NCBI RefSeq assembly: GCF_000092925.1
Contig: NC_014217.1
Coordinates: 1,178,001-1,242,000, forward strand
Direction: 5' to 3'
Length of the DNA: 64,000 nucleotides
From: Ancylobacter novellus DSM 506
GTDB taxonomy: Bacteria; Pseudomonadota; Alphaproteobacteria; Rhizobiales; Xanthobacteraceae
The notes beneath the pieces were generated by a model that saw only the letters and a list, made by a program, of their open reading frames with translations, had not been told where the DNA came from and searched no databases. Shown here piece by piece: positions 1 through 8,933 of the stretch. The stretch's first letter is position 1. Each line of letters starts with the position of its first letter. The position numbers and the translations under genes were made by a program.

Positions 1-350
1 CATGTCGCGGGTTGAGCGGCGGGCGCCCGGCCTTCCCGCGAAGCAAAAATTGACATGCTCGCCCCCGCTCCGACCACCGGTCGAGCGGGGTCTCGATCCC
101 CCGACCGGGATCAGGGACCCGTTGTCCTACGGACACGCAGGCGGCCGGAATGCATCCGTCGGTTGATGAAACTTGACGTCGCGGGCGCGGGAATGGAGGT
201 TGGGCGCAGAGACGAAGCGGGGGGCGCTTCGCACGGGACGATCTGCGGCAAGCTGCGGTTCGTACTCATTAACGTCTCGCCGGCACGTGCCTCAGTTCCG
301 ATTTTTTTTCTGCCTCCCGCCGTCCCGATTTTGGGGAGCACGCCACTGCT
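1..350. other. Left-edge region without a supported gene
   Basis: No coding frame here shows recognisable protein features. The overlapping reading frames lack a ribosome binding site or are antisense to the glycosyltransferase gene. A run of eight T lies near 302-309, and GGGGAG at 334-339 lies about 11 bases before the next gene's start. The stretch at 75-135 looks faintly tRNA-like on the minus strand but does not fold properly. Confidence 0.4.
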
Positions 351-3300
351 ATGACCAGTGCCTTCGTTTCCGGTATGGAAACCGTTTTCCAGCGTACCGC
401 CTTCGCAAAGTGGCTCCGTCTGCGAAGGGAGCCTACGGATCAGGCTTGGGCAAGGGCAGACATCGCCCTCTCGGTTAGCGATGCGAAGACCGCCCATAGA
501 ATCTACCGCGTCCTCGTCCGACGCAGGCCGACCACCTCGCATGACTTTCTCCTGGTGGGACTGGCGAATTACCGGCTGGGCAATGGAACGCGTGCGGCGG
601 AGCTCCTCGCGGAAGGCCACAGCCGCTATCCCCTCGCTCTGTCGCTGGCTGAAAACTGCCTTCGCATCTGCGTCGAGCAGCGGCGGCTCGGCTGGATGAT
701 CAAGATCCTCGACGCTCGGGCCGGAAGAGCCGCGTTCGAGCAACTGGTCGGTCAATCCACCGATTGGAACACACAGGTCGACCTGGTGGCCTTGCATGTG
801 GAAGCAGGCTCGCCGGAGCTGGCCGATGCGAGGATCGAAGAGATCATCCGGACGAGCGACAATGTAGCCGCGTTGTGGAGACTGTCCGACATCCTTCTCG
901 CACTCGGCCGCAAGGATGAGGCGGCCTCGATCTACAAAGGGCTTTCCAGGCGCGTCGCCGACGGGCCCGAGGCGGCGCTGTGCTGCTCCTTGTCCTTTGA
1001 GCGGCTCCTGGCGCCGCAAGAAGCCGCCGATCGGCTCGAAGCAGAAATCGTCCGATACCCGGACGTGCCCTATCTGCGTGAGCATCTCCTGCGTATTTCC
1101 CTGGATAACCGGCAGTTCAACAGGGCAGCCAGGCTCGTAGATGGCGAGGCAAACGGTCCCGAAGCGATAGAGGCGGCTCTTGAGGCCCTTAACGCGCGGG
1201 CGGGAAGTGCGGCGTTCGAACAACCGGTCAGTCAATCCACCGATTGGAACGCGCAGGTAGACCTGGTGGCCCTCCATCTGGAAACGGGCTCGCCGGAACT
1301 TGCCGATGCGAAGATCGAGGAGATCATCTGGACGTGCGACAATGTAATCGCGTTGTGGAGACTGTCGGACATCCTTCTGGCATTCGGCCGCAAGGATGAG
1401 GCGGCCTCCATCTACGAAAAGCTTTCCAAGCGCGTCATCGACGGACCCGAGGCAGCGCTGTACTGCTCCTTGTCCTTTGAGCGGCTCCTGGCGCCTCAAG
1501 AAGCCGCCGATCGGCTCGAAGCACAACTCGTCCGATACCCGGACGTGCCCTATATTCGTGAGCATCTCCTGCGTATTTCCTTTGATAATGGACTGTTTGA
1601 CAGGATAGCCAGGTTCGTAGATGCCGAGGCAAATGATCCTGAAGCGATAGAGGTCGCACTCGAACAATTTTCAGAGCGCAGGCAACAACTGAAGATTGTA
1701 GAATACTATATCGACAAGGAAGACATATCCCGTGTCAAGCGCAAGCTGAGCCAGGCTCCCGGCGATGAACCCGACCCAAGCGGTTCGCTTTGGAACATCG
1801 CCGATCGGCTGGAAGGCAAGGGTTTTGCGGCCGAAGCCCGTGAAATCTACCAGTCCTTGATGACCCGGCCGCGCGAGAGCATGTGGGATGCTTATTTCGC
1901 GGGAGCGTCCGCACTGAGGCTGAGCGATATCGCTGCTTGCCTGACGGTTCTTGAAGAGGGGCTGAGAAAATATCCGGAAGCGGTTGAGCTTCGTCATTTT
2001 TATCTTCAGATGTGTGCTCATCAGCTTAAATATGAGCGATATTTCTCCTTCATGGAGAGCTTATCGATCGATTCTGATCATGGAGGCCGATCGGTCGCCG
2101 AATTTTACATCTATGCGATGCAGTTGGATCCCCTGATCGCCGAAGCTGTCATATTGAACTACAAGGATCTTCAACGAATATGCGCCGTCGAGACCTTCGG
2201 CGGTCTCGTTCATAAGGCGCTAGAAATTATAGGAAGGGCGAATCTCTCTAGTCACAAGGCGAGATTGTTCATCTTCTTCTGCAGGTATCTGGATCTGGAC
2301 GAGAGCTTCGCGGCGACGCTGCGGCAGATGGTTCGATGTCGGACCGATGATGGAGTGGAAGTCAGCGACACGCTGAAGAAAGAAGAGCGTGTGATCGACA
2401 TGCTATTCCAGCTGACCCCGCCCATGGTTCCGTCCGCGGCGGGCCGGGCCGAGGCGCAGATGCACCAGTTCATCGACGCGTGCCATTCCCTCGCTCTTTC
2501 ACCGGTCGAATTGGCGGACCCGATAAGCGACATGTCCAACAACTGGACGCCGTGGCAGTACCTGTTCTGCCTGGGTGCCATCGACGCCTACAACTCCGCC
2601 GTCGCCGCCCTGGAAAGCATCGCCTTCAAGACCTGGCCGAAGCTCAATCAGACCGCGCGCCACATCTCCGACGAGAGGCTGCGACCTGTTCCGGGCCGGC
2701 GGATCCGCATCGGTTTCATGGTGCACGATTCCATGCCCATGATGTCGGGTCTGCTGAGCGGACTGGAGCCGACCGTCTTTGAGACTGTCTTCATTCGACC
2801 AGGAAGAATGGGGCTGAGCAGGGCGGCGCAGGACTGGGTTCTGCGGACGGAAAGAGTAGTCGAAGTCTCCGATACGGATGTCTATTCGGCAATCGAAGCG
2901 ATCGCGGCCGAGCAGTTCGACATCATCGTGTCGGGTCCGTCCATTGCAGCGGTGTTCTTTCCGATGATGGCGCGGCTCGCGCACCTGCAGATGGTCCTGC
3001 TCGAGCCGAACTGGACCGACGGGTTGACCAATGCGGACTACTACATCTCCTGGAAACCCGCCGAGCCGGTCGATTTCGCAGAGTTCTACAGGTCGAAGGT
3101 CGCCCTGCTGAAGCACCCGCCCTATTACATCGAACGGCATTCGGTGGACGAGATCGCCGAGTCGACCAAGTCGGAGTTGAGGCAGCGGCTGTTCGGGCCG
3201 GGCGCCGCGGGGCGCGTCTATCTTTGCGCCAACACGCCGCCCAAGATCCATCCCTACATGGACGACATGTTCCGCCGGCTGCTGGAGAGCGATCCCGAAG

Positions 3301-3890
3301 CAACGCTCGTCTTCCTGCGGGGCGAATATCCTCCTTCCAAGACGTTGCGGTTCAGGCTGCACCAGAAGCTCGGCACGCTGATCGACAGGGTCGTCTTCCT
3401 GCCCACGCTGAAGCAGGAGGATGCGCATCGCCTGCTGCTGGCGGTCGACTGCTGCCTGGATTCGTTTCCGCTCTGCGGCATGTCGTCGAGTTTCGACGCG
3501 GCGATGGTGGGCGTGCCCACGGTTACGCTTCCCTCGGAGATGCCTTTCGGGAAATGGACAGCGACGATCTATGAGCACATCGGCGTGTCAGGCCTGACGG
3601 CGAGAGACGAGGACGAATATCTGCAGATCGCCCTCAGGCTCGCCAAGGACCCTGTGTGGCGAAACGGTTTGGGCGCCGAGTTGCGGCAGAAGGCTGGGCT
3701 GTTCATCGAAAGCGCCGCGAGCGTCGGCGCGTTCGCGGAATTCATCGCCCGGTCGTGGGAGCGCCACCGGGCAGGACTTCCTCCGGCGGACTGGATCGAC
3801 GGCAGGTGGCAAGCGCGCGCGACAAGTGCCGCCTCCGTGCAGCAGGGCGCCGCCCCAATCGAGGACCGGAAGGCCGCGGCGCCGGCCTGA
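351..3890 (+). CDS. TPR-repeat protein with C-terminal GT41/SPINDLY-like glycosyltransferase domain
   Basis: This 1179-residue protein has two parts. The N-terminal two thirds is helical, TPR-like, with motifs such as GRKDEAASIY. The C-terminal part, roughly residues 780-1140, resembles O-GlcNAc-transferase/SPINDLY-type glycosyltransferases: an IRIGFMVHD strand opens it, and later come VYLCANTPPKIHP, VVFLPTLKQEDAHRLL and SSFDAAMVGVPTVTLP, the usual nucleotide-sugar end of the family. Residues about 121-440 are two near-identical 160-residue units, a recent tandem duplication. No signal peptide is evident, so it probably acts in the cytoplasm on a protein or lipid-linked acceptor. The next gene, a sulfotransferase, is convergent and also a polymer/protein modification enzyme. 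The start is the first ATG, after GGGGAG. The substrate cannot be read from sequence. Confidence 0.8.
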   Translation: MTSAFVSGMETVFQRTAFAKWLRLRREPTDQAWARADIALSVSDAKTAHRIYRVLVRRRPTTSHDFLLVGLANYRLGNGTRAAELLAEGHSRYPLALSLAENCLRICVEQRRLGWMIKILDARAGRAAFEQLVGQSTDWNTQVDLVALHVEAGSPELADARIEEIIRTSDNVAALWRLSDILLALGRKDEAASIYKGLSRRVADGPEAALCCSLSFERLLAPQEAADRLEAEIVRYPDVPYLREHLLRISLDNRQFNRAARLVDGEANGPEAIEAALEALNARAGSAAFEQPVSQSTDWNAQVDLVALHLETGSPELADAKIEEIIWTCDNVIALWRLSDILLAFGRKDEAASIYEKLSKRVIDGPEAALYCSLSFERLLAPQEAADRLEAQLVRYPDVPYIREHLLRISFDNGLFDRIARFVDAEANDPEAIEVALEQFSERRQQLKIVEYYIDKEDISRVKRKLSQAPGDEPDPSGSLWNIADRLEGKGFAAEAREIYQSLMTRPRESMWDAYFAGASALRLSDIAACLTVLEEGLRKYPEAVELRHFYLQMCAHQLKYERYFSFMESLSIDSDHGGRSVAEFYIYAMQLDPLIAEAVILNYKDLQRICAVETFGGLVHKALEIIGRANLSSHKARLFIFFCRYLDLDESFAATLRQMVRCRTDDGVEVSDTLKKEERVIDMLFQLTPPMVPSAAGRAEAQMHQFIDACHSLALSPVELADPISDMSNNWTPWQYLFCLGAIDAYNSAVAALESIAFKTWPKLNQTARHISDERLRPVPGRRIRIGFMVHDSMPMMSGLLSGLEPTVFETVFIRPGRMGLSRAAQDWVLRTERVVEVSDTDVYSAIEAIAAEQFDIIVSGPSIAAVFFPMMARLAHLQMVLLEPNWTDGLTNADYYISWKPAEPVDFAEFYRSKVALLKHPPYYIERHSVDEIAESTKSELRQRLFGPGAAGRVYLCANTPPKIHPYMDDMFRRLLESDPEATLVFLRGEYPPSKTLRFRLHQKLGTLIDRVVFLPTLKQEDAHRLLLAVDCCLDSFPLCGMSSSFDAAMVGVPTVTLPSEMPFGKWTATIYEHIGVSGLTARDEDEYLQIALRLAKDPVWRNGLGAELRQKAGLFIESAASVGAFAEFIARSWERHRAGLPPADWIDGRWQARATSAASVQQGAAPIEDRKAAAPA
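711..1670 (+). repeat. 480-bp in-frame tandem duplication inside the glycosyltransferase gene
   Basis: Positions 711-1190 and 1191-1670 are two copies of the same 480-bp unit, exactly 160 codons, joined head to tail. Long stretches are identical, for example around 999-1049 and 1479-1529, while scattered substitutions show that some divergence has happened. The unit begins with the codons of (D/N)ARAG and covers several helical hairpins, so the copy lengthens the TPR superhelix without breaking the frame. Confidence 0.9.
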
Positions 3891-3928
3891 CGATCGGCCG
3901 ACGGCCTGCCACGGATCCGGCCGGGTTG

Positions 3929-4618
3929 TCAGCCATACAGGCGCTGCTGCTCCTCGGCGATGGCCCGCGCGCGGTCGTAGAGGATGCAGTCGGCTTCCGC
4001 GAGCGTCTCTATGACGCCGAGCGCTTCCTTGCCTATATCGATTCGTTGGGGGCGCTCGGGCGTGACCAGGTGATGAGGTACCTCCGCCATCGGCTTGAGC
4101 CCGAACATGGCTGGAAGCACCCGCACATCCCGATCGAGCGTCAGCGTGGTTGCCACCCACGCGCAGGAATCGAGATGCTGCAAGGCCGCGTCGAGCCCGC
4201 GACCGGCGGCAACGGCCTCGCCGCCCGCCAGGTAGCCCATCATCATCCCCAAATTCGCCCGCAACTGCGAACTCGGATCGAGCAGGAGCTCGTCGACGGG
4301 GCGGGACGCGGCTTCGTCTGCGCCCCGCTGGGTTTCAGGGCTGAATATCCCCTCATGCGCGTGTGCCCGCCAATATCCGTATAAGGACAATATGAGCTCG
4401 ACGGGATCGCGCAGGACCGTGAGGACCTGTGGCCTCTCCGGAAACAGGGCAAGCACATCCCAGCCGAAATGGCCCGACAGGAGCGCGTAGCCCGTCGTCC
4501 GTTCGCGCAACTCCTGCTCCGACAGCGCCACATGGTAGCGCCCCGGGTGGACGGCCGCGGAAAGAACCGAGAACAGCGAGGTTCCGGCCGTCTTCGGGAT
4601 ATGCAGTTGGAACAGCAT
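3929..4618 (-). CDS. Sulfotransferase-family protein
   Basis: This 229-residue protein starts MLFQLHIPKTAGTSL. The HIPKTAGTS stretch at residues 6-14 is the 5'-phosphosulfate binding loop of PAPS-dependent sulfotransferases. LRDPVELILSLYGYWR, near residues 69-85, is the matching 3'-phosphate binding segment. The length is usual for bacterial members. Such enzymes move sulfate from PAPS to hydroxyl groups on glycans, lipids or small molecules; the acceptor here is unknown. The gene is convergent with the TPR glycosyltransferase, ending 39 bp from it, which hints at a shared role in modifying a surface polymer. There is no signal peptide, so it should be cytoplasmic. The ATG leads directly into the conserved loop, which supports this start. 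Confidence 0.85.
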   Translation of the reverse strand: MLFQLHIPKTAGTSLFSVLSAAVHPGRYHVALSEQELRERTTGYALLSGHFGWDVLALFPERPQVLTVLRDPVELILSLYGYWRAHAHEGIFSPETQRGADEAASRPVDELLLDPSSQLRANLGMMMGYLAGGEAVAAGRGLDAALQHLDSCAWVATTLTLDRDVRVLPAMFGLKPMAEVPHHLVTPERPQRIDIGKEALGVIETLAEADCILYDRARAIAEEQQRLYG

Positions 4619-4920
4619 GTCGCATTCCTGTTGTGGCGGCAGAATCCCGCTTGGCCGCAGGATAGCGCAACGATCCGGTGTTGCCGAAGTTTCCGGCCAT
4701 GGCCCACGAAGTGAGGTGCTTCCCGAATTTGATCCAGCAGGAGTTGGAGAATTCCGGGAGTGATGGCTCAGGTCGGCGTGGGTGCGGAAGAGCCGTTCAT
4801 GAGTCGGTCGGCGGCTTGTTGCCGATCGCGCTGTCCGGGGCGAGCCTCCCCAGCGTGAAAGATTTCACTATGCGGAGTGCTGATTTTGGAACCAACTGCT
4901 TCTGAGTCAGCGCAGAGAGA
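4619..4920. other. Intergenic region between the sulfotransferase and the denitrification island
   Basis: About 300 bp with no convincing gene. A 75-codon frame at 4678-4905 has no family features and no ribosome binding site. The segment should hold the sulfotransferase promoter. It marks the left edge of the denitrification genes, and I see no repeat or attachment site in it. Confidence 0.4.
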
Positions 4921-5358
4921 TCATCTCAATGTTCGTGGCGCTGAGTTTTCGACGCGGGGACCGTCCCACCACCATGCGAGGGGCGCGCAGGTGTAGAAGG
5001 CCAGCGCCGTAGCCTGGATGGCGCCCGGCACGGTGCCGAAGCGGGCGAGGTGGCGCGCGGCCGGGACGCCGCACAGGCTCACGGCGACGGCGATGTCGCA
5101 GATGACGAACAGCGCCAGGGCGCCGATGCCGACCGCGAGAGCTTCGGGGGGCGGCCAGAGGTGGGAGATGCGCGGCATCACCACGGACACGGTGACGAGC
5201 GAAGCGATGAGAAATGCTGCTGCCTCCGCCAGCGCCCCCGTCCGCGCGCCGACAGCTCCATCAAGATAGGTCGCCCGCAGAGGTCCCGTGACGAGATAGA
5301 CGGCGAAGAGGACGGCGAAATGGCCGCCGGCGGCGAGGCTGATCCGAGCCGCTTTCAC
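4921..5358 (-). CDS. Small integral membrane protein of the nir/nnrS operon
   Basis: The gene encodes 145 residues with about four hydrophobic segments, near residues 8-26, 40-60, 70-92 and 104-128. The start is GTG at 5358-5356. It overlaps the TGA of the upstream nnrS in a GTGA arrangement, which indicates translational coupling; the longer frame upstream is the antiphase of nnrS. I do not recognise the family. It is the last gene of the pseudoazurin-nnrS transcription unit, so a role in nitrite/NO metabolism or in assembling its membrane parts is a reasonable inference but not proven. Confidence 0.7.
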   Translation of the reverse strand: MKAARISLAAGGHFAVLFAVYLVTGPLRATYLDGAVGARTGALAEAAAFLIASLVTVSVVMPRISHLWPPPEALAVGIGALALFVICDIAVAVSLCGVPAARHLARFGTVPGAIQATALAFYTCAPLAWWWDGPRVENSAPRTLR

Positions 5359-6515
5359 GTCCGCCTCGCGGGTACGAGCAGCATCCGCCCATAGCCCGCC
5401 GCGAAGAGCAGATAGGCCACGGCCCAGGCGAGGCCGGCGCAGGCAAGCCCGTGCGTCATCCACCCGCCGGCATAGGGGGCGGCGATGCGGGCGGCAGCTC
5501 CGACGAGGACGAGGGCGAACATCGCGACCTCCAGCCGTCCGGCGGCGAGCGGCCGGCCGGAATGGCCGCGGCTGGCGCGCGTCATCACTGCGAGCGTCAT
5601 GGCGCCGAAGGTGCCGACGGTCCACACATGCACGGCCGCGACCGGATCGACGAGGCGGGGCGCGACGATCGAGGCGGCGACAGCGATGAAGCCAAGGGGG
5701 ATGGTGGCGAAGCCGATGTGCAGGACGAGGAGCAGCGGCTCGGATCGAGTGGCGAGGCCGTGCCACCGGCAGAGCCGAACCGCCGTCAGCACGCCGGCAA
5801 GGCCGAGTAGAACGGCGGTGGCGCGTGCGTCGGGGAGGGCGGTCCAGGCGGCGAGGCCGAGGCCGCACGCCACCATCGACACCATGTCGAGGCGGGAGAA
5901 GGCGGCGGGCAGCTCGGTGACCTTGCGGGCCGTCAGCCAGTTCCGCGTGAAGGCGGGGACGATGCGCCCGCCGATCAGCAGGACGAGGACGAGCACGAGG
6001 GCGACCGCTGCGCGCAGCGAATAGTCCGCCGCCCCGGCAAGGCGCGCCTCGAGATGGAAGGCGAGGTCGGCGAAGCCCAGCGCCGCGACGACGGCGACGA
6101 TGCGTAGGTTCCGGTAGTTCCCCGCCGCGACCACCTCGCGGGCGAACACGGCCGCAAGCGCGAGCGGGAAGGCGAGGTCCACCGCCATCGCCGCATCGGC
6201 GCCGATCAGCGCGGAGGTGGAGACGGCCACACGCCCGGCGAGCCACAGGACGACGAGCCCGAGCAGTTCGCGCCCGGCGACCGGCGGGCGCCCCGTCCAG
6301 TTGCTGACGGCGGTCAGGGCGAAACCGGCGATGATCGCCATGACCCCGCCGAACAGCATGGTGTGGACGTGCCAGTCCCGCGCCGAAAGCGCGGTCGGGA
6401 TTTCGAGCCCGCCGAGATAGACAGGGATCCAGCCGAGCACCGAGCCGGCCATGGCGAGGGCGCCGAGCAGGAAGAACGGACGGAAGCCGCCGGAAAGCCA
6501 GTGAGGCGTGGTCAT
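5355..6515 (-). CDS. nnrS: NnrS family haem/copper membrane protein
   Basis: This 386-residue polytopic protein is of the NnrS type. It starts MTTPHWLSGGFRPFFLLGAL, where SGGFRPFFL is the family's N-terminal signature. It contains WHVHTMLFGGVMAIIAGF with the conserved histidines and, later, HVWTVGTFGAMTLAVMTR. NnrS proteins contain haem and copper and protect cells from NO-derived damage; in denitrifiers they are controlled by NnrR. The ATG at 6515 lies 38 bp after the pseudoazurin gene, and the stop overlaps the next gene, so the three probably form one unit driven by the box at 7058-7071. A second NnrS lies at 14199-15377. Confidence 0.88.
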   Translation of the reverse strand: MTTPHWLSGGFRPFFLLGALAMAGSVLGWIPVYLGGLEIPTALSARDWHVHTMLFGGVMAIIAGFALTAVSNWTGRPPVAGRELLGLVVLWLAGRVAVSTSALIGADAAMAVDLAFPLALAAVFAREVVAAGNYRNLRIVAVVAALGFADLAFHLEARLAGAADYSLRAAVALVLVLVLLIGGRIVPAFTRNWLTARKVTELPAAFSRLDMVSMVACGLGLAAWTALPDARATAVLLGLAGVLTAVRLCRWHGLATRSEPLLLVLHIGFATIPLGFIAVAASIVAPRLVDPVAAVHVWTVGTFGAMTLAVMTRASRGHSGRPLAAGRLEVAMFALVLVGAAARIAAPYAGGWMTHGLACAGLAWAVAYLLFAAGYGRMLLVPARRT

Positions 6516-6553
6516 TTGCCTGTGCCCGCAAGGATAGGAGTGTCGCCGCGCGA

Positions 6554-6988
6554 TCAGAGCCCGCCGAGCAGCGCGGTGAACTTCTTGTTCGCCGCGCCGC
6601 TGGTCTTCACGGCCTTGGCGGCATCGAGATTCACCGGGTCGCCGACGACGATAAGGCCCACCATGCCCATGGCGATGTGGGGCTTGCACTTCACGCCATA
6701 GACGCCGGCCTGGGTGAAGGTAACGGTGATGTCCTGGCCCATCTTGCCTTCGAAAGGCTGGGCGCCGTCGGGGATCATGCCCTTGATGGTCTCGGCATTG
6801 TGCCCGGGATCGGTCGCCTTGAACGTCACCGTGTCGCCGGGCGCGACCTTGATCAGGTCGGGTTCGAACACCATCGCGCCCTTCTCGCCCTTGTTGAGCA
6901 TCTTCACCTCGTGGTCGGCGGCCATGGCGGCCGTTCCGGCCAGCGTCACGGCGGCGATGAGGGCGAGGGAGAAGCTCTTGGTCTTCAT
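6554..6988 (-). CDS. Pseudoazurin, electron donor to nitrite reductase
   Basis: This 144-residue blue copper protein has a Sec signal peptide of about 23 residues, with likely cleavage after AMA. The type 1 copper ligands are visible: His63 in DPGHNAE, then Cys101, His104 and Met109 in CKPHIAMGM. Pseudoazurin is a periplasmic one-electron carrier from the cytochrome bc1 branch to copper nitrite reductase and, in some species, other N-oxide reductases. Its place beside nirK and nnrS fits this. The start ATG at 6988 precedes the signal peptide directly; the longer open frame upstream adds a charged segment incompatible with export. A candidate NnrR box lies 76 bp upstream. Confidence 0.92.
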   Translation of the reverse strand: MKTKSFSLALIAAVTLAGTAAMAADHEVKMLNKGEKGAMVFEPDLIKVAPGDTVTFKATDPGHNAETIKGMIPDGAQPFEGKMGQDITVTFTQAGVYGVKCKPHIAMGMVGLIVVGDPVNLDAAKAVKTSGAANKKFTALLGGL

Positions 6989-7057
6989 GGTCTTTCTCCG
7001 AAGCGGACCACCGCGGCCCGTTGCGGGAGGTTCTAGCCGCGCGAAGCCACGGCAACG

Positions 7058-7071
7058 TTGTGCCAGCGCAA
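7058..7071. promoter_or_regulatory. Candidate NnrR/FNR-type box upstream of pseudoazurin
   Basis: The sequence TTGTGCCAGCGCAA has the TTG-N8-CAA form of Crp/Fnr-family operators. Its centre lies about 76 bp before the pseudoazurin ATG and just after the stop of the preceding gene, so it would drive a separate paz-nnrS-membrane protein unit. Confidence 0.55.
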
Positions 7072-7083
7072 ACTGGCGCCGCT

Positions 7084-8151
7084 TCACGACTCGCGCGGGC
7101 GTGACCAGTCAGCCGATGTCGCCGCCAGCGTCGCGGCATAGGCCACGAGGCTCGCAAGCGTGAGCCAGGCGCCGGCGGCGATCAGCCCAGTCGATTGCAG
7201 CACATCGCCGGCCATGCGCGCGGCAACGGCGAGTTCGAGCATCACGACGGGTGCATAGAGCGCCGGCACGTAGCGGACCCGCGCGCCGACGACGGCGGGC
7301 AGGATGATGGGCGCATGGGCGAACACCATCGACAGGACGAAGCCGAGCCCGATGGCATGCACCGCCGCATCATGGCCGAACGCCGAGCCGGCCGGCGGCC
7401 ACCAGGCGAGCGCCAGCGCCGCGACCAGCAGCCAGCCATAGCCGAGCAGCAGGCAGACCGCGCTGAAGCGCGCGGCGCCGGAACCGCGAATGGTCCATGC
7501 CGCAATGTCCTTGCCGGCGAGCCAGAGCGCGAGCGCGCCGAGCGAGGCCGCCAGCAGCCATGATCCGGTCCAGGGCTGGCCGACCACCAGCGCGGCCGCG
7601 AAGACCGTCACGATCACGACGAGGAGGACCTTCGCGGCCAGGCCGGGCTGCGTCAGCCGGGAAAGCTCGATCCGCTCCGCGGTGATCGTCAGGACGAGGA
7701 AGCCGAGCCACGCATAGGCGACCTCGGCGACGCTCGCACCGGCGAGCCAGCGGGCGGTGCCGAGCGGCCAGAGCGCGGCGCCGAGCGTCATCACCGCGGT
7801 GAACAGGGCCGGCAGCCGGCAGGCGGCCGTGGCGGTGATAGCGAAGAGGCCGAGGCCCGCCAGCAGGAAGGCGGCCGCCGCCGGTCCGGTGAAGCCGAGC
7901 AGGAGCAGAAGCGCCCCGCCGGCCGCGAGCGCGGGGACTGCGAGCGCCAGCGTTCCGCCCTGCGCCACCGCCCGTTCGACGGCGATCAGCGTGCCGAAGA
8001 AGCCGCAGATCATCAGCGCCCCGTGATGCTCGGCCGGGGTCGACAGCGGCGGGACGAGGCCGAGCCGGGCGAGGCCGCCGGCAAGCCCGGCCACGATGGA
8101 GGCGCCTGCCGCGAGCACCAGCGCGGCGCGCAGCCGGCCGGAGGCGCTCAT
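7084..8151 (-). CDS. NnrS-like polytopic membrane protein of the nirK operon
   Basis: This 355-residue, very hydrophobic protein has about 11-12 membrane segments. The histidine-bearing stretches [20 protein letters not shown] and [20 protein letters not shown] echo the two conserved regions of NnrS, but the N-terminal GFRPFF signature is missing. It is therefore a relative or a distinct family rather than a third NnrS. The chosen ATG (8151) overlaps the stop of the DUF59 gene as ATGA; a start nine codons upstream would only lengthen the overlap. It is the last gene after nirK, nirV, a small unknown and DUF59, so a function in nitrite reductase maturation or NO handling is likely by context only. 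Confidence 0.72.
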   Translation of the reverse strand: MSASGRLRAALVLAAGASIVAGLAGGLARLGLVPPLSTPAEHHGALMICGFFGTLIAVERAVAQGGTLALAVPALAAGGALLLLLGFTGPAAAAFLLAGLGLFAITATAACRLPALFTAVMTLGAALWPLGTARWLAGASVAEVAYAWLGFLVLTITAERIELSRLTQPGLAAKVLLVVIVTVFAAALVVGQPWTGSWLLAASLGALALWLAGKDIAAWTIRGSGAARFSAVCLLLGYGWLLVAALALAWWPPAGSAFGHDAAVHAIGLGFVLSMVFAHAPIILPAVVGARVRYVPALYAPVVMLELAVAARMAGDVLQSTGLIAAGAWLTLASLVAYAATLAATSADWSRPRES

Positions 8152-8522
8152 GATGCGCCCGCGAGGCGCGCGAGCCATGCCTTGGCCGCCGACAGCGGCC
8201 GGAAGGGACTCGGCGCGAAACGCGTGCGCACCTCCGGCGAGGCGAGGTCCGGCGACCAGTGGGCGTCGCGCTCGACTTGAACATGCACCGTGTAGTCCGG
8301 CCCAAGGCGCTTGCCGACCGCGGCCGCGGCTGTCTCGGCGATCAGCCGGCCGAGCGGGCAGGTCGGCGTGGTCATTATCAGGCGGATCGAGATGTCGCCC
8401 GGCGCGATCTCGCAGGAGATGACGAGGCCGAGATCGACGATGTTCACGCCGAGCTCGGGGTCGTCGACCTCTCGCAGCGCGGCGAGGATCTCGGCTTCGA
8501 TTCCGTCCTTTGCATGAGGCAT
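8148..8522 (-). CDS. DUF59 (MIP18-type) metal-sulfur assembly protein
   Basis: This 124-residue protein has the DUF59 core: EILAALREVDDPELGVNIVDLGL followed by MTTPTCPLGRLI with the conserved cysteine. The family (SufT, PaaD, MIP18) takes part in iron-sulfur cluster assembly or metal-centre maturation. The C-terminal 40 residues form an extra tail ending LSAAKAWLARL. The start is the ATG at 8522, because AAGGAG sits six bases before it; the two ATG codons further upstream have poorer spacing. The gene lies between a small unknown and the NnrS-like gene and overlaps the latter, so it belongs to the nirK operon. Copper nitrite reductase has no Fe-S cluster, so its client here is unclear. Confidence 0.85.
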   Translation of the reverse strand: MPHAKDGIEAEILAALREVDDPELGVNIVDLGLVISCEIAPGDISIRLIMTTPTCPLGRLIAETAAAAVGKRLGPDYTVHVQVERDAHWSPDLASPEVRTRFAPSPFRPLSAAKAWLARLAGAS

Positions 8523-8557
8523 CGGCATCTCCTTGCCGGCGTCGGCCAGCCGCGCCG

Positions 8558-8926
8558 TCACTGGCGGGTCTCGCAGGGGCTGTCGGCGAGCATTTCGAGG
8601 CTGGCCGCCCCTTCCGCGGCTGCGGCGGCGATTACCCGGAACATGTCGGCGAACTCGGCGATCTCCTCGGGCGCGAGGTTCGAGGAGGCTTCGCCGTCGA
8701 TGTCCGGAAGACAGGCCACGTAGCCGCGCAGCAGCCTCGCGCGCTCCCGCGCGGCGCCGAGCAGGCGGCGGCGTGCGCGCCGGGCCTCGAATTCGGCGAA
8801 GGCGGCCAGCGTCCGCTCGACCTCTTCCTGGCAGGCGCAGGGCAGGCCCATCTCGTGGAGTACGCGGGCGAGACGTTCGAGCAGCGCGCTGTCGGCTGTC
8901 GGAGGGGTTGCGACCGGGGTTTCCAT
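8558..8926 (-). CDS. Small unknown protein of the nirK operon
   Basis: The product is 122 residues, acidic and helical, with no signal peptide. Cys-Ala-Cys occurs in GLPCACQEEVE and a further Cys in ACLPD. The end reads EMLADSPCETRQ. I do not recognise it. The ATG at 8926 lies 7 bp after the nirV stop, and the gene ends 35 bp before the DUF59 start, so co-transcription is nearly certain. Together with DUF59 it could serve metal-centre maturation. Its coding character is supported by the tight packing and by the neighbours' frames. Confidence 0.65.
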   Translation of the reverse strand: METPVATPPTADSALLERLARVLHEMGLPCACQEEVERTLAAFAEFEARRARRRLLGAARERARLLRGYVACLPDIDGEASSNLAPEEIAEFADMFRVIAAAAAEGAASLEMLADSPCETRQ

Positions 8927-8933
8927 CGCCGTC

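Noticed and set aside
70-140. tRNA-like sequence on the minus strand
   Set aside because: A possible T-arm is visible, but the anticodon stem does not pair and no acceptor stem closes it. A covariance-model tRNA search would settle it.
111-1667. 518-codon open frame on the minus strand
   Set aside because: It is fully antisense to the TPR glycosyltransferase and repeats with the same 480-bp period, so it is a shadow of high-GC codon bias.
2499-3578. 359-codon open frame on the minus strand
   Set aside because: It lies wholly inside the glycosyltransferase domain gene on the other strand and has an Arg/Asp/Gln-rich composition without family features.
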